Shown here: one piece after another, positions 10,392 to 21,797 of the stretch
Numbering within the stretch: the first letter of the stretch is position 1
Layout: each line of letters begins with the position of its first letter
From: Oidiodendron maius Zn
Taxonomy: Eukaryota > Ascomycota > Leotiomycetes > Myxotrichaceae
DNA: 64,000 nt
NCBI GenBank assembly: GCA_000827325.1
Contig: KN832885.1
Location: 1-64,000 of the forward strand
Direction: 5' to 3'
Notes under the pieces: model-generated
Told to the model about the DNA's origin: nothing
Databases searched by the model: none
What the model saw: only the letters and a program-made list of their open reading frames with translations
Program-made: the position numbers and the translations under genes

Positions 10392-12467
10392 AGTGAATGA
10401 GTGTAGTGTAGTGGGTACGAGAATAGCGCAAATACTTCAATGTCACGGCCACATCGAGATGTTGGAGAAGAAAGAATCGGCAATACGATTATATAGACTC
10501 CAAACCGCTGGTGTCATTGCCCTCGTACAGTAGTGTAGGGGTTCCCATGAAGTGTGTGGTCCAGTACTCCGCAGAGTAGATCTACACTTGAGGAACTATT
10601 CAGAGCCTCTCACTTGCATATGAAGTGGGATCAGGTGGATCACCAGGAGTGACGTTGCTCCAGTTAGTAATTTAATGAACTATGTACGAAGTACCTGGTA
10701 TTGGGCCCGCCGTACAGTATATGAGGTACAGTACAGTAATCTCAGTAATCTCGAGAGTAGTGTAGAAGCGCCAGGATTCCCGCATAGGCGACGGGCAAAT
10801 CGCGATCTTATGAAACGAGAGGGGCAGCACCTATAGACGTAAGTAGTATCTTAACCGTGAAAACCTTGTCTAGCCTTGGCTATATAGTAGATAACTCGCG
10901 GCCCGTGCGAGTTGCACTAAGAACTATAGGTTAGAACTGAATAGTCTCGAATGGGATACAATATCCTAAGTGAGGAGACGGAGAGAAACTGCAAAGTAAT
11001 GTAATGTTAGAACATGATGAAAAATCAGGGACGGTAAGCTTACTAACGATTGTAAAGATAAACAGGAGAATAAGATAATAGTATTGTAATATTTGTGCCA
11101 GGAAATGGTCAAGAGTAGCTAAATTAGACTTGATTATAAATATTTAGGCGGTCCAATATATTGATTGCTTATAAGAAAGGCGAATGCTAAATTATGCTTT
11201 ATATCTAGGGCATGATTGGAAACAGTAGAAATTTGCCGTTGCCCACCTGTAAGCTGAGAATAGCAGGCTCCAGCGAGATGTGGCAGATATCACATTTTAG
11301 TGAAGGATTGAAAGTAGGGAGCACTACAATAATGATATCGTTATGCAACCAGAGACGAATGCTTCATGTGATATCCGATGGCTCATTTGGCCATCAAGAA
11401 GCCAGACGTGTGGCGGGTATCTTGGCAAACCAAGGAGAGATTCCCCTTAGTGCAGGCAACTTAGGCTTTTAGATGTTAGTTTTAACCCTATATCCTAGCC
11501 TTAACTAACCTTCTTATTAGGGGCAGCGTGCGAGGTCTGGATTGCCGGCACCCATACCCCCATAAATTCTTTACGAACAAAGTTAGAACTTATTCCAATG
11601 GATTGGAATCAACATACTTGTAAATTCAGCATTTGCTGTAGTGTATTTGTTATATATCCATCTTCGCTACAAGTTCCCCGGGTCTAGTGTTTGGTATGGC
11701 AAACCGTTAATGGAGGGGTCACTCTATTCACACATATATTAGCTCCTCACGAGTTCAAAGAACTTTAGGGGTGGGTGTCAGCTATAACGAACAAAGGTGG
11801 CCAGCTCCGCTTCTATGTCATCCCTATTAATGCCTTATCAGTAATTTATCTGACATAAGTTTCAATCTGTGATACTTATATATATGTACCAATCCTGGTG
11901 GCTTGATTTACAAGAATCGTTTCAATATCCGGGAGCTGCATCTATTGGCTCTTTAGCAAGACGTCAAGGTTGATGGGTGATACTAGGCACGGATATATTT
12001 CACGGCGTTTAATAAAGCCTTACAGTTATTGATAGCTCGGTTTATATCGCCATTGTTGTAGGCAGTTATTTTGTCTGGATTGCGGATAGCCTTAATCCAC
12101 CATATCCTGCAAAAAATTCATTAGCAACGTGCCACCGCAGCGTCATGTTCAAGGAGAAGAGAGAAATACGCTTCTTTAAGAATATTCGTCTCCTTATCAA
12201 GAAGCGAGAGTTCACTTCTTCTATAGGGTCCTGTACTGCCTGGAAACGCATTAGCAAGAATGTCAACAGGATAGGCAGAAATGCTGTTGACGGTAAATCT
12301 TCTGGTGGACCACCAAGGTTGCAGAAGAGAACCACGTGATCTATGATCGGCAACGGCGTGAAAATCTTAAGCCCTGCCGCCTCTTCTCCTGTTACTTTAG
12401 TCCCTATCCCCAATTCCTCTTTTTCTGCCTCGCTGCTTTGTCTCTTTCCAAAGGATAGTCGATCGAT
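10392..12467. other. 2-kb region without a supported gene
   Basis: An 86-codon ORF at 11212-11472 and a 174-codon minus ORF at 12590-12066 have no recognisable motifs, and the latter is antisense to the regulator that follows. No repeat or RNA gene is evident. Composition is mildly AT-rich around 11000-11200. Confidence 0.45.
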
Positions 12468-14043
12468 ATGCCACCTGCTTGTGGACTTGGCGCAAGAGTG
12501 TCCAGGAGTTGTGGCAACTGCCGTACCATCAAGCGACGCGTGTGTATCTTCCTTTGTCGACGAGGCCGACAGACCATACTGATAGACCATGCAGTGCGAC
12601 CAGCAACGTCCTCAATGTGGACAATGCATTCGCGCGCGCGAAAAATGTACTGGATACCGAGATGAATGGGACCTGGTCTTCCGTGACCAGACAAACCATA
12701 CTATCAAGCTGTCGAAGAAGAAAGCAGCCAAAAATGCAGCCTCGAACAAGGCTGTTACCGAGGTTATCCACCAGTATTTGTCTTCGCCTCCACCTATCTC
12801 CTATGGCATTGGCCCAAGCCTTGGCGAAATAGGCCTGAATTATTTCCTCCATGATTTTGTTAGCGGTGGCCGCTCTCCCTCACGTGGTTATCTCAACTAC
12901 ATCCCAGCTGCCTACGGCGCTAATGCGGAGCATCCGACCCTCATCACCAGTATGGCAGCCGTTGGTCTCGGGGCGTTGGCAGCTCGACAGCCTGAGCTTG
13001 TAAGCCACGCGCGCGCCAAGTACTCACAGGCGATCCGCTATGTGAACTTGGCATTGGCATCTCCTGTTGAAGCCGTTAAGGACAGCACCTTGATGTCGGT
13101 GATCTCGTTAGGGGTCTTCGAGCACGTCTCAAACTTCGAGTCATGGATTCAACACGTCAAGGGTGCCGCCGCATTAGTTGTTGCCCGGGGCAAGTCTCAG
13201 TTTTCCAGCCCAGCTGCAATCCCACTGTTTAACCAAGTACGTGCCGATATGGCAGTTGCATGTATTCAGACGATTCAGCCATTTCCAGATGATATGCGTG
13301 AGCTACAGGAAGAGGCAGCCAAGTATGCCGATACCTCGAGTGTATTCTGGCTACTCGGAGTACTAGCCACGCGGTGCGCAACTCTTTTTGTCGACATTAC
13401 AAAGAATAATAATTCGGATAATCCCGCGTCTGATTTCATACCTTGGTTCCACTTCCTAGACGAAGCTACTGCGCTTCGAAATGATCTTCAAGAAGCCATT
13501 TCGCTTCTCGCCATACAAGAACCGTATACCACTGTCGTAGATGCCAGTGGAGTAACAAGTTCTGCAATGCACAATGGTCGATATGATCTCTACAAGACAT
13601 CTTGGGCAATAAGACTTTGGAACAACTCACGAATGCTTGAAATTATTGCTTGCGAGATTGAGTGTTGGCTCATAAACAAAATTCTTGCTACAGACTTGGC
13701 GCAATCAACCCAAGTCCATCTGGATCTTAAGTTGACGCTGCAAGACCTGCTGCAAATCATGTCCAAGCGGGGAGCGGATGTATTGGCTAGCGTTCCACAG
13801 AGCTTGGGGCTCCTATCGGTAGCTGAGAGCCAAAGTTCTGTTGATAGCACGTCTCACACCTACGTGTCGGGCGGGTATATGCTGATCTGGAGTCTCTACA
13901 CCGTCGGCAAATCTCCCGTCGTAGATCATAAAACTCGGCAATGGGTCATCAAGCAACTCTTGGGTATTAGCGAGAGCGCAGGTATTGCAATAGCACTGCA
14001 ACTTGCCCAAGATATAGTTGAAATAGATGTGATGGCCAACTGA
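12468..14043 (+). CDS. Zn2Cys6 transcription factor
   Basis: Exons 12468-12539 and 12595-14043, intron 12540-12594 (GTGTGT...GCAG), giving 506 aa. The intron splits the DNA-binding domain: exon 1 ends CGNCRTIKRR and exon 2 opens CDQQRPQCGQCIRAREKC, together forming C-x2-C-x6-C-x5-C-x2-C-x6-C at residues about 15-42. The remainder is the helical fungal-specific regulatory domain (PF11951-like), with FLHDFVSGGRSPSRGYLNYI near residue 95 and AVGLGALAA near 135. It is a nuclear activator or repressor. It precedes the BBE-type oxidase on the same strand by 770 bp, and a P450 and an MFS exporter follow, so pathway-specific control of these is plausible (inference). Starting at 12589 would lose the first three zinc ligands, so 12468 is chosen. 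Confidence 0.88.
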
Positions 14044-14813
14044 GGATCGTTGACTCTAGCTAGTCTGCTTTAGTACCTAATATACCTAATCTCTTCACTT
14101 CAGGACAAATCCCTGAGCAAAACCTTTCACACACCCTAGCTAGTATCTATGACAGTACATCTAGACATATGAATCAGCCCCAGTAAGTAATCTAAGACCA
14201 TTAATTTCCAGGTAATATAGCGGCCATTGAATGGTATCGGCTTAGACGGTTGGAACTTTTTGCCGTAACCATCCACAAGCTCACCAACTCGCTCGCTGAG
14301 ATCATACCTAGCCACTGTAGTATTGCAGGATCTAGCTGAGACGAACGGAATTTTCGTAGTATAAGCGGCGCTCTGCAGAGCGAAGGCTCCCGGATTATGC
14401 TGAAGAGGTGCTAGTGACTCTGTCCACACACGTCGTATTGGTATATCCATATGTCTATATAGGGGTATTATTACGTAGGAGCTGAGAGAATGTCCTCGTA
14501 TCCTAAGCAATTTCAAATCACGGGTACTGCTGGTAGTTAAATTATGATCATGCTGTGATTGGTGCTGCATCTACATCGCCTAGATGGGACTAGCTCCACC
14601 GACTTACAACCATCCAATCTTTGCTGGAAATAGCAAATTGGATAAGCCTTAGGGCTAAAAAATGGAAACGATTAGAATTAAAGCCCTGAAGAGCTAATAT
14701 ATTGTCTGGGCAACTGATAATCACATTTAAAGCGACCCATAGCACCTCATCAAGCTGTTACAATTCCCTCATTTCCTACCTTCGCCCCTTCCTGCGCTCG
14801 AGCTTCTCCTACT
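14044..14813. other. Intergenic between regulator and oxidase
   Basis: Nothing convincing. A 144-codon minus ORF (14570-14136) has no known motif and no codon-pattern support. This stretch must hold the oxidase promoter. Confidence 0.45.
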
Positions 14814-16601
14814 ATGTTGAAAATCCTATATGCCTTTCTGGTGAACGCCATATTATCGTGGGGAGCCCTTGGCCTATTCCCTTCCGCATCAGCGACATCA
14901 TCTGGGTACAACTGCAGCCCTGGGCAAGATTGTTGGCCATCAGACGAGGAATGGGAGAGTTTTAATAGCAGTCTATCTGGAAACCTACACCGCACCATCC
15001 CCTACGCCGCTAGCTGCTATTATAGTTCTCCATACTATGATCCTCAGATCTGTGGCATCGTTGAAGAGAACTACACAGCAAATCAGGCACGAACCGACGT
15101 ATACGGCGCAGTAACTGGGCTAAATTGGGAATCATGTCTGTCTCAAACCTGTGCCTTGAACATCGAAGCTATTTCTTCGTCTGCGGTCCTTTCCGATAGC
15201 TGTTACCTGGGATGACTTTCGCCATTGTACGTCGATGCCCGCGAAACAACACATATCGTCACGGCCGTGAAATTCGCCCAAAGACATAACCTCCGGATCA
15301 GCATCAAGAACACCGGGCATGACTACTTTGGGCGCTCTACTAGCCCCCACACCCTTGCAATCTGGACTCACAGCATGAAAACGATGAAGTATCATGCGAA
15401 CTTTACAGCATCCAATTGTCCTGATTCGAATGGTCAACATATCGGGGAGATAGGAGCCGGTGCTCAGGCGTCGGATGTCTACACCTATTTCCAGAACTTC
15501 GATATGGATGTGACTGGTGGCAACGAAGGATCGGTTGGACTGGCTGGCGGCTTTGGACAAGGAGGTGGCCACGGTGTTTTTGGTCCCTCATATGGCCTGA
15601 TGGTGGATAATGCGGTGGAATTCGATGTTGTGACCGCAGACGGCCAATTGCGAACAATCAATTGCTGCAATGACCCTGACCTCTTCTGGGCTATGCGGGG
15701 CGGAGGAGGAGGTTCGTTCGGCATTTTAACCAGCTATCGCTTCCAGCTTCACCCCTCGGTAAAGATCAATCTGTACCAGTTCCAGGCCAACTTCACAATA
15801 CACGGCAATGAAACTGCCAATTACCCTGTATTAGAACAGGTTCTCACACAACACGCAACTTACCAAGCTGTCTGGTCACACAACAATATCTCAGGACATG
15901 CTTACTACTGGCCAAACAAAGCTGAGATTTACCTCGTCTTACCTTCGAATAATGAAACAGCTTTGAAAGCACTCACTAGTGAATTTTCCTCCTTTTTGAC
16001 GAATCAAGCGAATATTCGTGTCACCACAAGCACATATACCACCTATCCTAAATACACCAGTTTTCTACAGATTACCAATGCGGTCGCCGCTCGCCTAACG
16101 CCAGGTGGCATCGTCGAAGCTGTTGCAGGTCGGCTAATGCCGCAATCGTTATTTGAAAACCACACCACAATATCCGACTTGGTCAACGCTGTCCTTCAAG
16201 GGGTTCGCCTCAGCAATAACCTGTTACCTGATAATGCTTCTCTAACACAAGTCATCATGACCACGCCTGTGAATAATCAAAATGGTAACATGACAAGCGC
16301 TAATCCTGCCTGGCGCACGGCTCTGTGGCATGTTCTCATGACAGGTGGGTGGACTAGAGAGCTGGGAGTCTCCAGTGAGACCGCATTGCTCGAATCATGG
16401 TTGGATACCGTCAAGCCACTGAAAGATTTGACACCTGGTGGAGGGTGTTATCTGAATGAAGGCCATTACTTGGAACCAGAATGGCAAGAGACATTTTATG
16501 GGTCCAATTATCCTGCATTACTTGAGATCAAGAAGAAGTACGATCCTACCCACTTCTTCGACTGTTGGAAGTGTGTCGGCTGGGAAGGGCCGTCTAAGTA
16601 A
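14814..16601 (+). pseudogene. BBE-type FAD-linked oxidase with one in-frame stop
   Basis: One uninterrupted frame of 596 codons except for TGA at 15213-15215 (codon 134). Upstream: signal peptide (MLKILYAFLVNAILSWGALG) and N-terminal domain with NWESCLSQTCAL. Downstream: PCMH-type FAD fold with IKNTGHDYFGRS, IGAGAQASDVYTYF, GGFGQGGGHGVFGPSYGLMVDN and DLFWAMRGGGGGSFGILTSY, then a substrate domain and the BBE tail (YLNEGHYLEPEWQETFYGSN, KKKYDPTHFF). Such secreted enzymes oxidise alcohols, amines or phenolics using covalent FAD; many belong to secondary-metabolite clusters. No intron can remove the stop. In relatives the position is usually an R or similar before a short linker, so CGA to TGA is the likely change. 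It may be a recent null allele, a polymorphism or a base error. The P450 is convergent 446 bp away. Confidence 0.82.
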
Positions 16602-17047
16602 GTTCAATTCTTCTGTATCTGACGGCCTTAAACTGCCTTAATAAATAGGAGGCTAACTATGAAACCCGTGCAGCGCCTACTATTGTTACGACTGAAGTCT
16701 TGGCCTTGCTTATCCCAGTCTAATATTTCAAAATGAGCGAAGCGTGGCACACCAATAGAGATTAGTTTGGAGGCTCTATTTTCTCAAAATCCCCGAATTC
16801 TTTGACGGGAGTATGCCCCATATTAATTACTGAACGTTCTTCTAGATTTAGTGACGTTTGTTCTTAGAGTGTGACTCGTAATACTTGTCCTTTTCTTGAG
16901 AGCGAAGTCTCCCCGTGTCTCAATTTTTAGGTGTTGAAATATTGCTAAATTGGTAGAAGCTCATGGATGGAAGGACTAGAAGATAAACGGGCCATTTCAC
17001 ATATGATCAATCTCCTTATCGAAACCGTAGCATCACTAAAATATGGA
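16602..17047. other. Convergent 3' region
   Basis: Lies between the 3' ends of the oxidase (plus) and the P450 (minus). No gene, repeat or clear hairpin terminator seen. Confidence 0.5.
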
Positions 17048-18523
17048 CTAAGGCTGCCGTTTATGCAGCTTTACATTTACTTGGAAAGGTGCTGGCTTTC
17101 GAACGAGCTCAAATTCGAATAGGCCTACTATTGTTGCAACAACCTTGTAAATCGTCATGTTGGCAATATTCTTGCCGATGCAGGCTCTTGAGCCGTAGCC
17201 GAATGTCAGGTTGCTCTGCTCCATCCTCTTTTTCCGGTTTATATACGCATCCTCAGACTCGCCAGGTCGCTGCACCCATCTTTCCGGCATAAATTCGGTT
17301 ACATCGGATCCGTAGACGGACTGCCGAAAGCCAGGAGCTCCGCTTGGCGTCCCGACTCTTACGCCAGCCGGTATATAATGGCCACTGGGCAGTTCCAGGC
17401 CACCGATAGGCGTGATGCGCTCGAGCACAAAAAAACCGATGTTGTGTAGTCGGTATGCCTCACGTATCACGCCGTCCAGGTAGGGCAAACTCCGAATCTG
17501 TTGCCAAGACACGGGGTATATGCATTGCGCCTTGGAGAGCTCGGCGTGGAGCGTTTTCTGCGCGGATGGGTTGGTTGTAAGGAAGTTGAAGATCTTGTCA
17601 AAGACGTAGGAGGGGCTCTGGGAGCCGGCAAAGAGATTGGAGCCACATAGAATCGCGATCTGGCGTGGTGTCATGACGTCTGGGTAGCGCTCTTGGGCAC
17701 TGGCGAAATGAGCAAGAAGGTCTGGTTTCGGCTCCTCAGACTGATACTTTGGCATTGATTGCAGCCGTCTATGTATCGTGCTACTGACGAACTCCACGAA
17801 GCGGCCATTACCTTTTCGACGAAATATGGCTATGCGCTTTAAAAGGCGGTCTAGCCAAGGTAGTTGCGACATTGATGCGGCGTAGTATGTAGAAGATTTC
17901 TGTAATTTCAACATGCCATAGATGTCCTTCCCAGTCTCGAGGAGGCCCAGTGGCTGGCCAAAAGTCAGCTCACTTATAACGTCGAAGGCATAATAGTGAC
18001 ACCATGTGCTGATATTCGTACTCTCTTTGCTTTCTGCCATCTGAGTGAGAGCTGTTGCAAGTTGAGTCACTACTCGGTCCACATTCGGTTCGTAAGCTCT
18101 TTGCGCCGACAAGGAGTAAGCATGGCTGACTGGTTTTTTGTACTTGGAATGCTCTTCTTCAGCGAGACAAGCGATCAAAGACGTTGTTACAGTTGCTGGC
18201 ACAAATGCCATGTAGCCTTCGCCTTTTTCCAGTCGATTCGCAGTTCCATATATGATTGGAATCGCAGCGGGATCGAACACCGCAACTGTGTTTGGTCCAA
18301 TTCGGACCACATCTCCATATTCCCTCGTCAACGGACCGCTAAAATCTTTGCCTTCATTTTTGACGAGTCTCCAGGAGTGATAGAATCGCCACAGGTCGGT
18401 GTAGCGTGCTAGAAGAGGTCCTGGAATGTGAGAAAGTCGTGCCTTGCGACTTGCAATGTCGAGTTGAAGAAGTAGAAGCAATGCACTGACAGCTATGACT
18501 AATATAAAAGCCATGGCTGACAT
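17048..18523 (-). CDS. Cytochrome P450 monooxygenase (pisatin demethylase-like)
   Basis: Intact single-exon gene of 491 aa. It has an N-terminal membrane anchor (FILVIAVSALLLLLQL, residues 6-21), a hinge HIPGPLLARYTDLW, an I-helix region with AGSQSPSYVFDKIF (the usual acid-Thr pair is replaced by QS), an ExxR motif EAYR, a PERW motif and the haem loop FGYGSRACIGKN with Cys about 448. The overall pattern (VVRIGPNTVAVFDP, HSKYKKPVSHAYS) resembles the fungal pisatin demethylase/benzoate hydroxylase-like P450s of the endoplasmic reticulum. Substrate unknown. It sits between the BBE oxidase and the MFS exporter, a common secondary-metabolism arrangement, but there is no synthase in the window. Confidence 0.9.
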   Translation of the reverse strand: MSAMAFILVIAVSALLLLLQLDIASRKARLSHIPGPLLARYTDLWRFYHSWRLVKNEGKDFSGPLTREYGDVVRIGPNTVAVFDPAAIPIIYGTANRLEKGEGYMAFVPATVTTSLIACLAEEEHSKYKKPVSHAYSLSAQRAYEPNVDRVVTQLATALTQMAESKESTNISTWCHYYAFDVISELTFGQPLGLLETGKDIYGMLKLQKSSTYYAASMSQLPWLDRLLKRIAIFRRKGNGRFVEFVSSTIHRRLQSMPKYQSEEPKPDLLAHFASAQERYPDVMTPRQIAILCGSNLFAGSQSPSYVFDKIFNFLTTNPSAQKTLHAELSKAQCIYPVSWQQIRSLPYLDGVIREAYRLHNIGFFVLERITPIGGLELPSGHYIPAGVRVGTPSGAPGFRQSVYGSDVTEFMPERWVQRPGESEDAYINRKKRMEQSNLTFGYGSRACIGKNIANMTIYKVVATIVGLFEFELVRKPAPFQVNVKLHKRQP

Positions 18524-20252
18524 GCGAGCACTCTTGAATCCGCCTAATACATCTGGAAAAGATCTTGACTATGTATAGAAGCAGACAGATAATTGAGCAT
18601 CCGTCGTATCCGGAGAAATACGTAACATGTAAGCACTAATATAGGGAACCAGTTATATCCAGCCGCAACTGCTCCTTCTCTCTGTCGCTATCCTCAACAG
18701 TCATATCAGATCCTCTCATTAGCGACAACAAATCGGCCGCTGATGCTCTGACTTCACAGATGTGATCAAATGATATTTTCCATGTAACGATGATGGAATT
18801 CTTCGCCTCTTAGTCTCTGCGAAGGTGCCTCGCTTCGCGATTCAAGAGACTTGTCTTCTTGCGATCGCTTTTTCAAAACTCTTCCAGGTACTGCTGAACT
18901 GAAGAACGCGGTGCACGTTGCGTGATGTATGCAGCCGCTTGGACAATAGCAAGCGACATAAACTCGAGTCCTGCTGCGAGCTCTGCAACATCCTTACTGT
19001 CACTCTGTTTCCCGAGCTTCTTTTCAAAGAGCGTTTGTTCCTGTCAGCTTCGTCCAGGTACGTTTGCAAAAGCGTTTCTATTACTCTCCCCCCTAAATAA
19101 ATGTAACAGTGGGTCTACAGAGCACAGCCATTCTACCATACAAAACTCCCCGGCCAAGAAGGCCCACTACAGTATTACATTTATTTAGGGGGGGGAGTAC
19201 CTTTCTACTGCCTTCCATGACGTAACAGGGGCGAGCCGGAAACAGGGCCCTAATCCACAAGGCACTGCTGCCCACCTTATCTGGGAAATTGAGGAGACCA
19301 TAATCTCCCTCCACGGTCGATCATCAGCGTTTAACGGTACCGCCGCTCGCACACATCAAGCGTAGACTACGTCGCTTCGTACCAATGTGAAGATTTTCTC
19401 GTCACCTACGGAGCTGAAAGAAAGGAGTCTGTAGGTGTGGTGCTGGTGTCAATGCAATGGCTAAGTCTACGAATATGGTGAGGTGACTGGACGGTCGATC
19501 CCTCCCCCACGAACGACCCGGGGCTTGATCGTTTTCTCCTAGCCGAGCAGCGTCGTCACAGCCTCCGCATGCCAACCGACTTTGGTGGTGAGATGCAGAA
19601 GATTTCTTTTTTTTATTTTTATTTTATTTTATTTTTAAATATATTTGGCTCAGGCTATGAAATTTGAATTCGCTGGACTCACTTGCGTGGTCACATATCA
19701 CGAATACCACATCGCACGGCCAGGACCTGATATCATCTCGGGTGTGGCTTCCGGGATGGCCAGTCCCCAGTGACGGATTCGGCCCAGTTGAAGTGGATAT
19801 ACGTGTCCGGGGCATTCGGATACTCTGGTTGGCTGAGCAGAAACTACAGTAACACAGCCTTGTTCAACCCTCGCCGCTCTGCATCCATACGCTAGTCTGT
19901 TTTTGGTAATAGAGATGCTCTACCAATGGGAGATAGTGAACCTCGAAAGAGCCCGGTCTCGCCTTGGACGTGTATGTAATGCAGGAGGAGCTAGCTATAT
20001 GGAGTAGTCGAGATGCCACGCAAAAGGGCAAGGCAAGGCAGGATCAATGCTTGAGGACAGCGGCGCCAGCAGATATAAAAAGAAACAAAAGTTGTCTTCT
20101 TGTCAAGAAGTATTAATACATCGAATGATCAAGTTTTTTTTGTACCTAGTCAACCTCATTCCTTTCTACCCCCTTCATATAGCGTGCTCGATTTCATTCC
20201 TGCGATTTCACACTCCCTTTTGAAGCTGTCTATCTACTCCTTCACTGCTACA
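18524..20252. other. Intergenic, P450 promoter side; holds a MITE
   Basis: This is the shared upstream region of the P450 (minus) and the membrane protein gene (plus). It contains the MITE at 19084-19197 and a T-rich run with TTTTA repeats at 19606-19636. No coding region supported. Confidence 0.5.
19084..19197. mobile_element. 114-bp MITE with TA target duplication
   Basis: The left end CTCTCCCCCCTAAATAAATG and right end CATTTATTTAGGGGGGGGAG are near-perfect 23-bp terminal inverted repeats, continuing as TAA-CAGTGGG versus CCCACTACAGTATTA. The element is flanked by TA on both sides (19082-19083 and 19198-19199), the target duplication of Tc1/mariner-class transposases. It has no coding capacity, so it is a non-autonomous hairpin-forming element. 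It lies about 560 bp upstream of the P450 start. Confidence 0.8.
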
Positions 20253-21143
20253 ATGGGCAAATTGGACGAGAAAGACGGCATAGCTATTCTCCAGCTCGTC
20301 ATCTTCCCATTTATTCTCGTCGCTGCAGTCCTGATCTGGAGTCGGACCGGTTGGAGAGTTGGAAGTAAGATTTGGCGATATGCCGTCTCGTTTTCTCTTC
20401 TTCGGATTGCCGGTAGCATATCTACCTTGATATCCATCGACCATAGCTCCAACGGAGTTACGCGTGCCAGCAACGTGTGCGAGCTAATTGGCATTGCACC
20501 TCTGCTGCTGACATATATTGGAATCCTAAGACAGATGTGAGTTGTTAGCGCAGACTTTTTATAGTTTGATGAGTAGAGACTGACAACGGCGTGTTTTATC
20601 AGCGACATTGAAGAAAGGGTACCTCCAAGACCTCTCAAATTGGTCACTGTCCTTGCCTTTATTGGTCTCTTTCTCGGTATTGCGGGAGTTAGCACTGCCA
20701 ATGTTACATACGCTGTGGTCGACGGCCATTTGACTTACACCTACCACCCTGGTGCTCTCGTCAAAGCATCCATGGGTATCTTCGTTGCTGTGTTTGTCAT
20801 CACTGCATGGATTACCAGTTGGTTGTTCTTCACGCTCCATTCCAGGTTGAGACGGTTTCAGAAAAAGCTGTTCTTGGCTTCTGCTCTCTCCGCTCCCTTC
20901 TTAGTGGTCAGGTTGGTCTACTCGGCGCTCAGCGATTACGACTCCAACGATGATCGATTTGGTCTCCTTAACGGCAACACAACTATCTACTTATGTATGG
21001 ATGTTTTGGAGGAGATCGCTGCCATGGTTATCACTATGGCCTTGGGGATGTCAGCTGTACTTGAGCAGGATTTTGTAAAGTTGATTCTCCCTACACAGAT
21101 ACAAGAAGTGGGGGCAAACGGAACTGAACAACGACATAGCTAA
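20253..21143 (+). CDS. Seven-helix integral membrane protein (DUF7702-like)
   Basis: Exons 20253-20536 and 20603-21143, intron 20537-20602 (GTGAGT...ATCAG), 274 aa. Seven hydrophobic segments are visible: about residues 11-28, 38-58, 68-86, 100-120, 139-164, 175-196 and 216-237, with short loops and a hydrophilic tail. Features such as WRYAVSFSLLRIAGSI and DVLEEIAAMVI match the fungal DUF7702/RTA1-related seven-helix family, thought to sit in the plasma membrane; function unknown. An in-frame ATG at 20100 would add 51 residues; 20253 is chosen because it directly precedes the first helix. It converges on the MFS gene with an LTR fragment between. Confidence 0.8.
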
Positions 21144-21797
21144 ATAAGAGTCGCCCTTACATTTGAATTAATTCCCAGAACTGCCTTTCAGGTACTATAG
21201 TGACGATTTAAGTATTATAATAAGGTATTCTAGTAAATTCAGTACTATCAGGTGACTAGATGGAGGGTCACGGGCAAGAGACTAGGTTACACGTGGCTTG
21301 AATAAAGGACTGCATTAGTAGGTTATTATATATATAAAGGGGGCAGGCCCTTTTCAAGGAAGAGTAGCGTTTAGTCTTCTGATTTTTCAGATAAAATATA
21401 CTTTATTACTTTAAGCTTTTAGTAACCTAGTAGCAAGGCTCCTTTAACTTACTAATATCCTGCTATATATCTACTTTAAAAGACTTAAAGAGAATAAAGA
21501 CTATTTTAAAAGAGAGTAATTAAGTATAGAAAGGTATATTTAACGGGTTTTAACTAATTATTAAGTGAATTTTAATATTGATTTAAAATTTTAATTTAGT
21601 CTTCTTATTTAGCTTCAAGTATTTTCTCTATAGTAACTAACGATATAGAGTGGAATAACTATAATCTCTAATAAAGTAGTAACCCCTGATATAGACGTAA
21701 CAAGTAGTCAGTTTAGACTTCTTGCAAAGACCCCTAAATCAGTGCTTCAATCCTTAAGCTCTGCCTGGGACCTACAGTAAGTGGCGAAAACCACCAC
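21144..21797. other. Convergent intergenic with LTR relic and AT-rich tail
   Basis: Contains LTR copy A (21246-21475), then an AT-rich stretch to about 21730 that may be RIP-affected retroelement remains. No gene. Confidence 0.55.
21246..21475 (+). repeat. Solo LTR fragment, family L1 copy A
   Basis: Begins TATCAGGTGACTAGATGGAG and shares, in order, GAGGGTCACGGG, CACGTGGCT, a TATA box before AAAGGG, CCCTTTTCA, GCAGCGTTTA-like and AATATACTTT blocks with copies at 35252 and 45079. The 5' TG of copy B is TA here, as RIP would produce. The 3' end fades into AT-rich sequence. Confidence 0.7.

Noticed and set aside
12066-12590. 174-codon minus-strand ORF
   Set aside because: It is antisense to the 5' end of the Zn2Cys6 gene, has no recognisable motif and is explained by that gene's strong exon model.
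14136-14570. 144-codon minus-strand ORF
   Set aside because: No family motif, no splice or start context, and it lies in the promoter region of the oxidase.
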